From Streptomyces albiflavescens (GTDB taxonomy: Bacteria; Actinomycetota; Actinomycetes; Streptomycetales; Streptomycetaceae), in NCBI RefSeq assembly GCF_014645835.1, contig NZ_BMMM01000008.1:304901-368900 (forward strand): DNA of 64,000 nt. The letters run 5' to 3'. Position numbers and translations under genes: made by a program. The notes beneath the pieces are model-generated. The model was not told where the DNA came from, did no database searches, and saw only the letters and a program-made list of their open reading frames with translations. Positions within the stretch are counted from its first letter, which is position 1. Each line of letters opens with the position of its first letter. Of the stretch, positions 16,462 through 24,041 are shown piece after piece.

Positions 16462-17904
16462 GTGCGTTTCCTCAATGACATCCAGCCCCCGTACGACCTG
16501 ACGTACGACGACGTCTTCATGGTGCCCAGCCGCTCCGCGGTCGGCTCGCGTCAGGGCGTGGACCTCGCTTCCCCGGACGGCACGGGCACCACCATCCCGC
16601 TCGTCGTCGCCAACATGACCGCCATCGCGGGCCGCCGGATGGCCGAGACCGTCGCCCGCCGCGGTGGCCTCGTCGTCATCCCGCAGGACATCCCGATCGA
16701 GGTCATCACCGAGGTCATCTCCTGGGTCAAGGGACGCCACCTGGTGCTCGACACCCCGATCGTCCTCGCCCCCCACCAGACCGTCGCCGACGCGCTGGCG
16801 CTGCTGAACAAGCGCGCGCACAACGCCGGCGTCGTCGTGGAGGAGGACGGCCGCCCGGTCGGCGTGGTCACCGACGCCGACCTCACCGGCGTGGACCGCT
16901 TCACGCAGCTGACCGAGGTCATGTCCCGGGACCTGCTGCTCCTCGACGCCGACATCGAGCCGCGCGAGGCCTTCCACACGCTCGACCACGCCAACCGCCG
17001 CTACGCCCCCGCCGTGGACGCGGACGGCAAGCTCGCCGGCATCCTGACCCGCAAGGGCGCCCTGCGCGCCACGCTGTACACCCCGGCCACCGACGCGAAC
17101 GGCAAGCTGCGCATCGCCGCCGCCGTCGGCATCAACGGCGATGTCGCGGGCAAGGCCAAGCAGCTGCTCGACGCGGGCGTCGACACGCTCGTCATCGACA
17201 CCGCGCACGGCCACCAGGAGTCGATGATCAGCGCGATCAGGACGGTGCGCGCGCTCGATCCGCAGGTCCCGATCGTCGCGGGCAACATCGTCGCCGCCGA
17301 GGGCGTCAAGGACCTCATCGACGCGGGCGCGGACATCGTCAAGGTCGGTGTGGGCCCCGGCGCCATGTGCACCACCCGCATGATGACCGGCGTCGGCCGG
17401 CCGCAGTTCTCGGCCGTCCTGGAGTGCGCCGCCGAGGCCAGGAAGTACGGCAAGCACGTGTGGGCCGACGGCGGTGTCCGTCACCCGCGCGACGTCGCCA
17501 TGGCGCTGGCCGCCGGTGCGTCCAACGTGATGATCGGTTCCTGGTTCGCGGGTACGTACGAGTCCCCGGGCGACCTTCAGCAGGACGCCGACGGGCGCCT
17601 GTACAAGGAGTCGTTCGGCATGGCGTCCGCGCGCGCGGTGCGCAACCGCACCAGCGAGGAGTCGGGGTACGACCGTGCCCGCAAGGCGCTGTTCGAGGAG
17701 GGCATCTCCACTTCGCGCATGTTCCTCGACCCGACCCGTCCGGGCGTCGAGGACCTGATCGACTCGATCATCGCGGGCGTCCGCTCCTCCTGCACCTACG
17801 CGGGCGCCAACTCCCTGGAGGAGTTCGCCGAGAAGGCCGTCGTCGGCATCCAGAGCGCGGCCGGCTACGCCGAGGGCAAGCCGCTGCACGCCAGCTGGAA
17901 CTGA
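16462..17904 (+). CDS. guaB1: GuaB1 family GMP reductase (IMP dehydrogenase-related)
   Basis: A 480-residue barrel enzyme with two CBS domains inserted at about residues 95-210. It closely resembles mycobacterial GuaB1 (Rv1843c), with shared stretches such as VANMTAIAGRRMAETVARRG and VGVGPGAMCTTRMMTGVGR. The catalytic cysteine is in GAMCTTRM. The mycobacterial protein has been shown to be a GMP reductase, turning GMP back to IMP with NADPH, so the usual label of IMP dehydrogenase is probably wrong here. The GTG at 16462 gives MRFLNDIQPPYDLTYDDVF, matching the family start, against an earlier GTG at 16453. A strong terminator follows. Confidence 0.88.
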   Translation: MRFLNDIQPPYDLTYDDVFMVPSRSAVGSRQGVDLASPDGTGTTIPLVVANMTAIAGRRMAETVARRGGLVVIPQDIPIEVITEVISWVKGRHLVLDTPIVLAPHQTVADALALLNKRAHNAGVVVEEDGRPVGVVTDADLTGVDRFTQLTEVMSRDLLLLDADIEPREAFHTLDHANRRYAPAVDADGKLAGILTRKGALRATLYTPATDANGKLRIAAAVGINGDVAGKAKQLLDAGVDTLVIDTAHGHQESMISAIRTVRALDPQVPIVAGNIVAAEGVKDLIDAGADIVKVGVGPGAMCTTRMMTGVGRPQFSAVLECAAEARKYGKHVWADGGVRHPRDVAMALAAGASNVMIGSWFAGTYESPGDLQQDADGRLYKESFGMASARAVRNRTSEESGYDRARKALFEEGISTSRMFLDPTRPGVEDLIDSIIAGVRSSCTYAGANSLEEFAEKAVVGIQSAAGYAEGKPLHASWN

Positions 17905-17925
17905 CGCGCTCGCTCCGCTCGTCGC

Positions 17926-17954
17926 GGCCCCTTTTCCCGGCGGGAAAAGGGGCC
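17926..17954. terminator. Terminator after guaB1
   Basis: A perfect 13-bp stem, GGCCCCTTTTCCC with its complement, closes on the three-base loop GGC. It begins 22 bp after the guaB1 stop. Confidence 0.85.
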
Positions 17955-17974
17955 GTACGTGTGCGGGGCGCTCG

Positions 17975-18036
17975 CTAGGGCCGTCGTCACATTCCCGTCG
18001 TCGCGGGGCAGACGGGAAGGTGACGACAGGCCCTAG
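17975..18036. repeat. Long imperfect palindrome, possible dispersed intergenic repeat
   Basis: Arms of about 25 bp, starting CTAGGGCCGTCGTCAC and ending GTGACGACAGGCCCTAG, pair with one mismatch and one extra base around an 11-base loop. It lies directly before the acetyltransferase start. The size and the CTAG ends recall short dispersed or MITE-like elements of Streptomyces, but only one copy is visible here. Confidence 0.6.
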
Positions 18037-18046
18037 GCTCGGCCGG

Positions 18047-18571
18047 ATGAGAATTGAGGACTGCTCGGTCGAGGACCTCGCGGTCCTTGACCACTTCATG
18101 CCGTCGAACAGCGTCGACGGCAACCACCGGGCGCGTTTCGCGCGCCAGGAGGCCGGTGACAGTACCTATCTGATTCCCTGGCTCGACGATCGGCCCGTGG
18201 GGCATGCGGAGATCCGCTGGACCGGGTGCGCGGCGCCCGAGGTGCGGGCAGCGCGGCCGGGCTGTCCCGAGCTCAACGGGCTGCTCGTGTGGCCCGAGTC
18301 GCTGCGCTCCCGGGGCATCGGCGGTGCTCTCGTGCGTGCCGCCGAGCAGAGGGCGATCGCGCGCGGCATCGGGCTCATGGGGCTCGGCGTCGGCGAGGAC
18401 AACCCGCGTGCCGCCGCGCTCTACGCACGGCTCGGCTACCGGCCCACCGCGGCGTATGTCGACCGCTATGCGCACCTGGCCGCCGACGGTGAGCGGCACG
18501 AGTGCGCCGACCCCTGTGTGTTCCTGGTCAAGGAGCTCTCCCTCCCCGGGCGCAGCGTCAAGCCCTCTTGA
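18047..18571 (+). CDS. GNAT family N-acetyltransferase
   Basis: A 174-residue acetyltransferase that probably transfers acetyl from acetyl-CoA to an amine on an unknown substrate. The acetyl-CoA loop is RSRGIGGALVRAAEQRA (motif A, R/Q-x-x-G-x-G/A). Motif B is LGVGEDNPRAAALYARLGY. The ATG at 18047 lies 11 bp past the long palindrome at 17975-18036, and no strong ribosome site is visible. Its end overlaps a short inverted repeat. Confidence 0.85.
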   Translation: MRIEDCSVEDLAVLDHFMPSNSVDGNHRARFARQEAGDSTYLIPWLDDRPVGHAEIRWTGCAAPEVRAARPGCPELNGLLVWPESLRSRGIGGALVRAAEQRAIARGIGLMGLGVGEDNPRAAALYARLGYRPTAAYVDRYAHLAADGERHECADPCVFLVKELSLPGRSVKPS

Positions 18572-18573
18572 CG
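18556..18573. repeat. Short inverted repeat before the small HTH gene
   Basis: CGTCAAG-CCCT-CTTGACG is a perfect 7-bp inverted repeat that spans the acetyltransferase stop, 30 bp before the next start. It could be an operator for the HTH gene that follows or a weak hairpin. Confidence 0.4.
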
Positions 18574-18602
18574 TCAAGCCTGCCTGACGCGACGCTGCAG
18601 GC

Positions 18603-19001
18603 ATGACGACGACACCGCAGAGCATCGAGCCGCAGTACACCCTGCTGACCGCCGTGGCCCGCCTCGACGAGCTGCGTGTGCGGGAGTCGCTCGCCGGGGC
18701 CGGGAGCGATGCCGAGGCGCTCGGCCGGGCCGAGCTGCTGGAACTCCTCGCGCTGAGCGAGGTGGTCGCCCGCAAGGCGGCGTACGGCCGTCAGCTCACC
18801 GTCCGCGCCGCCCGCGAGTCCGGCGCCTCCTGGTCGCAGATTGGCGCGGCCCTCGGCACCAGCAAGCAGGCCGCCTGGGAGGCCCACACGCGCTGGATCG
18901 ACGCGCAGGCGGCGGCGTACGGGCGGCCCGGGCAGCTGGGTTTCGACGAGGAGGACGTGGCGCAGGCGCGGGCGATCGCCGGGGGGCCGGACGAGGGCTG
19001 A
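18603..19001 (+). CDS. Small helix-turn-helix protein, function unknown
   Basis: A 132-residue protein with an N-terminal helical region and a central HTH, SGASWSQIGAALGTSKQAAW, of the same pattern as in the 7664-8206 protein. Both carry the SW..(I/V)G.ALG.(S/T)KQA core. An ATG start follows the short inverted repeat at 18556. The C-terminal 40 residues are acidic. It is likely a small transcription factor. I cannot name its target. Confidence 0.72.
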   Translation: MTTTPQSIEPQYTLLTAVARLDELRVRESLAGAGSDAEALGRAELLELLALSEVVARKAAYGRQLTVRAARESGASWSQIGAALGTSKQAAWEAHTRWIDAQAAAYGRPGQLGFDEEDVAQARAIAGGPDEG

Positions 19002-19264
19002 CGCCGGGGCGCGGCTCCGCGCGCCGGCAGGGACGTCACACCGTCTTCCGTATCGCCACTGGGCCGAAGACGTCGGTCATCAAGTCGGCGTCGAGCGAGG
19101 CAAGTTGCTCGGCCGGGGGTGAGGTTCGCCGCGTGCCGCGTGCCGCGTGCCGCGTGCCGCGTGCCGCGTGCCGCGCCTGGCCGAGGCTGACCGTGTCGAC
19201 GCCGCGTGCGCGTCCGGCGATGGCGGGCCGGGCGAGGTGCGGGCGGGGCGCCGCCCGGCCCTCG
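19002..19264. other. Gene-free stretch after the small HTH gene
   Basis: No real gene is visible. The stretch contains a 7-bp tandem repeat, listed separately, and decayed sequence leading into the SDR-like remnant. Open frames on the minus strand are broken by frame changes. Confidence 0.5.
19128..19176 (+). repeat. 7-bp tandem repeat GCCGCGT
   Basis: Six exact copies of GCCGCGT run from 19128 to 19169, followed by a variant GCCGCGC. The unit is not a multiple of three, so copy-number change would shift any frame through it. This fits a non-coding or decayed region. Confidence 0.9.
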
Positions 19265-19495
19265 ACGATCGAGTCGCCCTGGACGAGCCGGCGGGGGGCG
19301 AACGGGAGCGGGCTCGATCGTGCCCGCGTGCGTGTTCTCGGCGTTGCGGCCGCGGCCCTCCGTGCCCGGCAGCGCGGCGACCCGCGGCGTCCAAACGGCC
19401 CCGGACGGAACGGGGTTGACACGTATTCGGCGCGGCCCGAACTCCACGGCCTCCGTACTGGACCGCGAGCGACGTGTGCCGCAAGGGTGCCGCTC
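19265..19495 (-). pseudogene. Possible remnant of a short-chain dehydrogenase/reductase
   Basis: On the minus strand one frame reads LRHTSLAVQYGGRGV. After a frame shift another reads RRIRVNPVPSGAVWTPRV. Together these mimic the SDR pattern of a helix ending SLAVEYGPRG followed by IRVN.V.PG.V.TP. The N-terminal NAD-binding GxxxGxG, the Tyr-Lys catalytic pair and the C-terminal end are not found. The assignment rests on this short match only. Confidence 0.35.
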
Positions 19496-19498
19496 TCT

Positions 19499-19654
19499 TC
19501 AGGGCTTCAGTACGCCGATCCCGTACAGGACATCCAGGTCCACGCCGTGCCTCGCGTATCGAGTGGCGAGCACCATGAAGCAGAACTGACGAGGCGTCAA
19601 TCCGGGGGCTTCCGGAACCTCGCTCAGGGGCGGAAAGGCGCCTTGCGCAACCAT
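19499..19654 (-). CDS. Possible 51-residue protein
   Basis: A short frame with an ATG at 19654 encodes 51 residues with a protein-like composition. The second half, QFCFMVLATRYARHGVDLDV, reads as an amphipathic helix and then LYGIGVLKP. It has no recognised family. The start lies inside the CGCAAC box array, so it would be under the same control as the divergent permease. The ribosome site (GCGGGG) is weak. It may be a real small protein or a remnant attached to the SDR-like fragment. Confidence 0.35.
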   Translation of the reverse strand: MVAQGAFPPLSEVPEAPGLTPRQFCFMVLATRYARHGVDLDVLYGIGVLKP

Positions 19655-19724
19655 CGAAAGGCCCCGCGCAACGAACATGCGCCGAGATGCGATGAACGCA
19701 ACGAACTTGCGGAGATGCGCAAGG
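19646..19724. promoter_or_regulatory. Array of CGCAAC boxes upstream of the amino-acid permease
   Basis: CGCAAC or CGCAAG words on the plus strand begin at 19646, 19667, 19697 and 19718, spaced 21, 30 and 21 bp, near whole helical turns. Two copies extend to CGCAACGAA (19667 and 19697). This pattern suits a multimeric Lrp/AsnC regulator wrapping DNA, and such a regulator is encoded after the permease. The same word occurs upstream of davA. Confidence 0.55.
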
Positions 19725-19869
19725 TTGCTGCATTACGCCCGTGAAGGCCGGACTCATAGGGTCATGCGCTGTACATAGGCGTGGCGGGGACCCCGCTCGG
19801 TGGGTTCCTGCTCGCAGGGGTGCCGCCGGTCCCCGCCGTCCCGACCGGCAGCGATGAAGGAGCCAGCGC

Positions 19870-21363
19870 GTGCTCGACCAAGGCGCACCCCCGCAGTCCC
19901 GCACTACATCCTCCCCACCGTCCCCGGGGATCGGCGCGCGCCTCATGCGCCGCAAGCCCGTGGAACGCCTGGTCGCCGAGGGTGGCCAGGGAGAGGGCGG
20001 CAGCCTGCGGCGCTCCCTCGGCCTGTGGCAGCTGACCATGATCAGCATCGGTGCCACGCTCGGCACCGGCATCTTCGTCGTCCTCGGGGAGGCCGTCCCC
20101 AAGGCCGGGCCCGCGGTCACCCTGTCGTTCGTGATCGCCGGTCTCACGGCGCTCTTCTCCGCCCTCTCGTATGCCGAGCTGGCGGGCACCATCCCGGTGT
20201 CGGGGTCCTCGTACTCGTATGCGTACGCAACGATGGGCGAGCTGATCGCCTGGATCTGCGGCTGGTGTCTGGTCCTGGAGTACGGCGTGTCGGTGGCCGC
20301 GGTCGCGGTCGGCTGGGGCGAGTACCTGAACGAACTGCTCGACGGCACGATCGGCGTCACCATCCCGAACGCCCTGTCCGCGCCGCCCGGCGACGGCGGC
20401 ATCTTCAACCTGCCCGCGCTGATCGTCGTGTTGCTCGCCATGGCGTTCCTGCTCGGCGGGGCCAAGGAGTCCGCGCGCGCCAACACGATCATGGTGTGCG
20501 TGAAGATCGCCGCGCTGGTCCTCTTCTGCGCGATCGGCATCCAGGGCTTCCGGTCCGGCAACTACGAGCACTTCATGCCGCTCGGCATGGCGGGCGTCAG
20601 CGCCGCCGGTGCCACGCTCTTCTTCTCGTACATCGGCTTCGACGCCGCCTCCACCGCCGGCGAAGAGGCCAAGGACGCGCAGCGCGACCTGCCGCGCGCG
20701 ATCATGCTCTCGCTGGTCATCGTGACGGCCCTGTACGTCCTCGTCGCGGCCGTCGCCGTCGGCGCGAAGCCCTGGCAGCGGTTCAACGACTCGGAGGCCG
20801 CGCTCGCCGAGATCATGAAGGACGTCACCGGGCAGACCTTCTGGGGCACGCTGCTGGCCGCCTGCGCCGTCATCGCCATCGCGAGCGTCGTCCTGACCGT
20901 GCTGTACGGCCAGACCCGCATCCTGTTCGCGATGTCCCGTGACGGGCTCGTGCCCAAGGTCTTCGCGCGAGTCAACCCGAAGACGGGTACACCCCGCGCC
21001 AACACCGTGATCGTCTCGCTGTTCTGCGGTGTCCTCGCCGCCGCGATTCCGCTCGGCCAGCTCGCCGACGCCACCAGCATCGGTACGCTCTTCGCCTTCG
21101 CGCTGGTCAACATCGCCGTCGTGGTGCTGCGCCGGACACGCCCGGACATGCGGCGCACCTTCCGGGTTCCGCTGTCGCCCGTGCTGCCCGCGATCGGCTT
21201 CGTCCTGTGCGTGTGGATGATGGGCAGCCTGTCGACCGTCACCTGGGTGGTCTTCGGGGTCTGGATGGCCGTCGGGCTCGTGTTCTACTTCAGTTACGGC
21301 TACCGCCGGTCCCGTGTCGCCACCGGGGAAGCCGCAACCGCAGAACAACTCGCAGAAAAGTGA
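19870..21363 (+). CDS. Cationic amino-acid transporter of the APC superfamily
   Basis: A 497-residue permease with about 12 to 14 membrane helices. It resembles the CAT family of arginine, lysine and ornithine carriers. The first helix region LTMISIGATLGTGIFVVLGE is the APC substrate and sodium-site signature. The family motifs VSGSSYSYAYATMGELIAWICGW and FFSYIGFDAASTAGEEAKD are also intact. The GTG at 19870 has AAGGAG eight bases upstream. An AsnC regulator follows 10 bp later, and the upstream CGCAAC boxes suggest it responds to an amino acid. Substrate preference for lysine is inferred from the family and the shared boxes with davAB. Confidence 0.88.
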   Translation: MLDQGAPPQSRTTSSPPSPGIGARLMRRKPVERLVAEGGQGEGGSLRRSLGLWQLTMISIGATLGTGIFVVLGEAVPKAGPAVTLSFVIAGLTALFSALSYAELAGTIPVSGSSYSYAYATMGELIAWICGWCLVLEYGVSVAAVAVGWGEYLNELLDGTIGVTIPNALSAPPGDGGIFNLPALIVVLLAMAFLLGGAKESARANTIMVCVKIAALVLFCAIGIQGFRSGNYEHFMPLGMAGVSAAGATLFFSYIGFDAASTAGEEAKDAQRDLPRAIMLSLVIVTALYVLVAAVAVGAKPWQRFNDSEAALAEIMKDVTGQTFWGTLLAACAVIAIASVVLTVLYGQTRILFAMSRDGLVPKVFARVNPKTGTPRANTVIVSLFCGVLAAAIPLGQLADATSIGTLFAFALVNIAVVVLRRTRPDMRRTFRVPLSPVLPAIGFVLCVWMMGSLSTVTWVVFGVWMAVGLVFYFSYGYRRSRVATGEAATAEQLAEK

Positions 21364-21373
21364 ATCACCCGCA

Positions 21374-21826
21374 GTGCTGAACGATCTCGACGAACGCATC
21401 GTGCACGCCCTCGCCGAGGACGCCCGCCGCTCCTACGCCGACATCGGCCAACTGGTCGGCCTGTCCGCGCCGGCCGTGAAGCGCCGGGTGGACCGATTGC
21501 GTGCCACCGGCGCCATCACCGGATTCACCGTTCGGGTGGACCCGGCGGCGCTCGGATGGGAGACCGAGGGGTTCGTCGAGATCTACTGCCGCCGGAACAC
21601 CTCGCCGGAGACGATTCAGCGGGGGCTCGAGCGGTACCAGGAGGTCGTGGCCGCCTCCACCGTCACCGGGGAGGCGGACGCGGTCGTGCAGGTCTTCGCC
21701 TCCGACATGCGGCACTTCGAGCGGGTGCTGGAGCGGATCGCGGGCGAGCCCTTCGTGGAGCGGACGAAGTCCGTGCTGGTGCTCTCGCCGTTGCTGCGCA
21801 GGTTTTCTTCCGGGTCGCCTACGTAG
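21374..21826 (+). CDS. Lrp/AsnC family transcriptional regulator
   Basis: A 150-residue regulator. The N-terminal HTH LNDLDERIVHALAEDARRSYADIG and LSAPAVKRRVDRLRATGAI is followed by an RAM/ACT-like ligand domain with VTGEADAVVQVFASDM. The GTG at 21374 is preferred over a longer start at 21314 inside the permease because it begins at the canonical LNDLDERI. It lies 10 bp after the permease stop, so the two are translated from one message. It probably binds the CGCAAC boxes upstream of the permease and may autoregulate. The 3' end overlaps a 22-bp tandem duplication. Confidence 0.88.
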   Translation: MLNDLDERIVHALAEDARRSYADIGQLVGLSAPAVKRRVDRLRATGAITGFTVRVDPAALGWETEGFVEIYCRRNTSPETIQRGLERYQEVVAASTVTGEADAVVQVFASDMRHFERVLERIAGEPFVERTKSVLVLSPLLRRFSSGSPT

Positions 21827-21850
21827 GCCTTCCGGGTCGCCGGCGTAGGC
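21807..21850 (+). repeat. Tandem 22-bp duplication over the AsnC gene stop
   Basis: Two copies of a 22-bp unit starting CTTCCGGGTCGCC sit head to tail, 20 of 22 bases alike. The first includes the stop codon. It looks like a recent slippage or duplication at the 3' end of the gene. Confidence 0.75.
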
Positions 21851-21908
21851 GCCTGTGGCCGATGTGATCGCGGCCGCGGGTTGTGGGTGGCTGATCGCGC
21901 GGTTCCCC

Positions 21909-21925
21909 GCGCCCCTTTGGGGCGC
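21909..21925. terminator. Hairpin between convergent AsnC and GntR genes
   Basis: GCGCCCC-TTT-GGGGCGC is a perfect 7-bp stem located between the convergent 3' ends. GCGGTTCCCC precedes it, a wording common in Streptomyces intergenic terminators and echoed at 52314. Confidence 0.6.
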
Positions 21926-21931
21926 CGGTGC

Positions 21932-22672
21932 TCACTCCGCCGTTTTCCTCGCCAGTGCGTTGTTACCGATCGAGTTGTGCACGCTGAAGCTCACGGCGTC
22001 CGAGCGGTAGCGGTCGTCGGACCACTCCACCGGGCGCCCTTCGCGTGTGGTGGTGACGCGGCGGACGCGCAGGAGCGGGCTGGTGCGGCGGACGCCCAGG
22101 AGGTCGGCGTCCTGAGCGCCGGCCGCCACCGCGTCGATGACGTGCTCGCCGTAGGCGAAGACCAGCCCGGTGTCCTCGAAGAGCCGCTGGGTGACCGAGG
22201 GGCACTCCGGCTCGATGGCCTCGACAGCGGGGGAGATCCAGCCCGCGTACACGGTCCGCTCCAGCAGGACCGGTTCGCCGTCCAGGCCGCGGACGCGCAG
22301 GACGTGCAACACGGGTGTCTTCTCCGGGAGTTGGAGACGTACGGCGTCCTCCGCGGTGGCCGGCTGATATTCCTGGGACACCACATGGCCCGTCGCCTCG
22401 CGCCCCATGGCGCGCGCCCACTGGGCGAAGCTGCGCAGTTCGGCGAAGCTCTGGCTGCGGCGGCTGGCCAGAACCACGCGGCGGGCGCCCTGGCGGGAGC
22501 CGATGAGCCCCTCGGTGGTCAGGGCCGCCACCGCCTGGCGGACCGTGCCGCGTGAGACGCCGTAGTGGGCCGCGAGGTCCGTCTCCGCGGGCAGCAGACT
22601 GCCCACCGTGTACTCCTCGCGGTCGATCGCCCGCCGCAGCTCATCGGCGATCTCCTCGTGTCGCGCCGCCAT
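21932..22672 (-). CDS. GntR/HutC family transcriptional regulator
   Basis: A 246-residue repressor-type protein. The winged HTH (LRRAIDREEYTVGSLLPAET, then YGVSRGTVRQAVAALTTEGLI) is at residues 12-62. A UTRA ligand domain follows, with LERTVYAGWISPAVEAIEP and the closing SDDRYRSDAVSFSV. The ATG at 22672 has GAGGGGAA upstream. It is divergent from the ABC importer operon, and a palindrome TTGTTCAAACAA lies between them. It probably represses the importer until the substrate or a breakdown product binds. Confidence 0.9.
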   Translation of the reverse strand: MAARHEEIADELRRAIDREEYTVGSLLPAETDLAAHYGVSRGTVRQAVAALTTEGLIGSRQGARRVVLASRRSQSFAELRSFAQWARAMGREATGHVVSQEYQPATAEDAVRLQLPEKTPVLHVLRVRGLDGEPVLLERTVYAGWISPAVEAIEPECPSVTQRLFEDTGLVFAYGEHVIDAVAAGAQDADLLGVRRTSPLLRVRRVTTTREGRPVEWSDDRYRSDAVSFSVHNSIGNNALARKTAE

Positions 22673-22824
22673 GCTTCCCCTCTGATTCGACTGTTGTGCA
22701 CAGCGTGACCAGCCTAATCGAGATACGAGGGTGATCGGAGCGGGCCGGGATTGTGCAGGGAATCAGAGGTCACGGTTTCGCCAAAGTTTACGAACAGGAC
22801 ACCATCGCCGGGCCTACTGGGGCC

Positions 22825-22842
22825 AACTTGTTCAAACAAGTT
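22825..22842. promoter_or_regulatory. Palindrome, candidate GntR operator
   Basis: AACTTGT-TCAA-ACAAGTT is a perfect 7-bp inverted repeat with TTGT and ACAA half-sites, a pattern often bound by GntR-type regulators. It lies 42 bp before the start of the binding protein gene. Confidence 0.55.
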
Positions 22843-22883
22843 CTCCGTCCCACCACACCCTCGTGCGTACTCCTGGAGAGACC

Positions 22884-24041
22884 GTGACCGTGTTCCTGCC
22901 GAGGACCGCCGTCCTCACCGGCGGCCTCGCCGTCGCCGCCGCACTCGCCCTGAGCGCCTGCGGCGCCGCTCCCGACGACAAGGCGACCACCGCCAACGGC
23001 AAGAGCGCGGCCACCGCGACCTCGGCCGCGGACTTCGGCGGCCTCGACGCCCTGGTCAAGGCCGCCAAGAAAGAGGGCACGCTGCATGCGATCGCGCTGC
23101 CCCGCGACTGGGCCAACTACGGCGCCCTGATCGACGGCTTCAAGAAGAAGTACGGCATCAAGGTCGAGGTCGAGAACCCCGACGGCGCCAGCCAGGACGA
23201 GATCAACGCCGTCACGTCGCGCAAGGGCCAGGACCGTGCGCCCGACGTCCTCGACCTCGGCAGCTCCTTCGCTCTGAGCGCCGCCCAGCAGGGGCTGCTC
23301 GCGCCCTACGAGGTCGCCTCCTTCGGTGACATCCCCGAGGGCCAGAAGGACCCGAAGGGGCGGTGGTACAACGACTACGGCGGCTACATCTCCATCGGCT
23401 GCGACGCCAAGAAGGTCAAGGAGTGCCCGACGACCTTCAAGGACCTGCTGAAGCCGCAGTACAAGGGTCAGGTCGCCCTCAACGGCAACCCGACCAAGTC
23501 AGGTTCGGCCTTCGGCGGCGTCTACGCGGCCTCGCTCGCCGATGGCGGTTCGTTCGACGACATCCAGCCCGGCCTGGACTTCTTCGCCAAGCTGAAGAAG
23601 AACGGCAACTACACGCCGGTCGAGTCGACGCCGGCCACGGTCGAGAAGGGCGAGACGCCCATCAGCATCGACTGGGACTACCTGAACGCCGGTTACGCCG
23701 ACGAGTTCAAGTCCAAGGGCGTGGACTGGAAGGTCACCGTCCCGACCGACGGCAAGTTCTCCCAGTACTACTCCCAGGCCATCAACAAGGGCGCCCCGCA
23801 CCCGGCCGCCGCCCGCCTGTGGCAGGAGTACCTGTACAGCGCCGAGGGTCAGAACCTCTGGCTCAAGGGCTACGCCCGTCCGGCCCTGATGACCGCGATG
23901 GAGAAGGCCGGCACGCTCGACAAGACCGCCGCCGCCAAGCTCCCCGAGGTCTCGGGCACGCCGAGCTTCCCGACCGAGGCCCAGCAGAGCAAGGCCAAGG
24001 GCGTCCTCGCCCAGGGCTGGGGCAAGGCCGTCTCCGGATGA
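22884..24041 (+). CDS. ABC importer substrate-binding lipoprotein
   Basis: A 385-residue extracellular binding protein of the PhnS/AfuA/iron-type cluster. The signal peptide ends in lipobox LSAC (residues 23-26) and Cys26 would carry the lipid. The mature part has the type II fold, with an early TLHAIALPRDWANYGALIDGF segment and a late SAEGQNLWLKGYARPAL segment. The GTG at 22884 has CTGGAGAG upstream; a second GTG at 22890 is possible. The gene is the first of four, and its stop overlaps the next start (ATGA). The ligand is not known; relatives bind iron, polyamines or organophosphorus compounds. Confidence 0.87.
   Translation: MTVFLPRTAVLTGGLAVAAALALSACGAAPDDKATTANGKSAATATSAADFGGLDALVKAAKKEGTLHAIALPRDWANYGALIDGFKKKYGIKVEVENPDGASQDEINAVTSRKGQDRAPDVLDLGSSFALSAAQQGLLAPYEVASFGDIPEGQKDPKGRWYNDYGGYISIGCDAKKVKECPTTFKDLLKPQYKGQVALNGNPTKSGSAFGGVYAASLADGGSFDDIQPGLDFFAKLKKNGNYTPVESTPATVEKGETPISIDWDYLNAGYADEFKSKGVDWKVTVPTDGKFSQYYSQAINKGAPHPAAARLWQEYLYSAEGQNLWLKGYARPALMTAMEKAGTLDKTAAAKLPEVSGTPSFPTEAQQSKAKGVLAQGWGKAVSG

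Noticed and set aside
19128..19176. A CRISPR array
   Set aside because: The 7-bp units are contiguous with no spacers.
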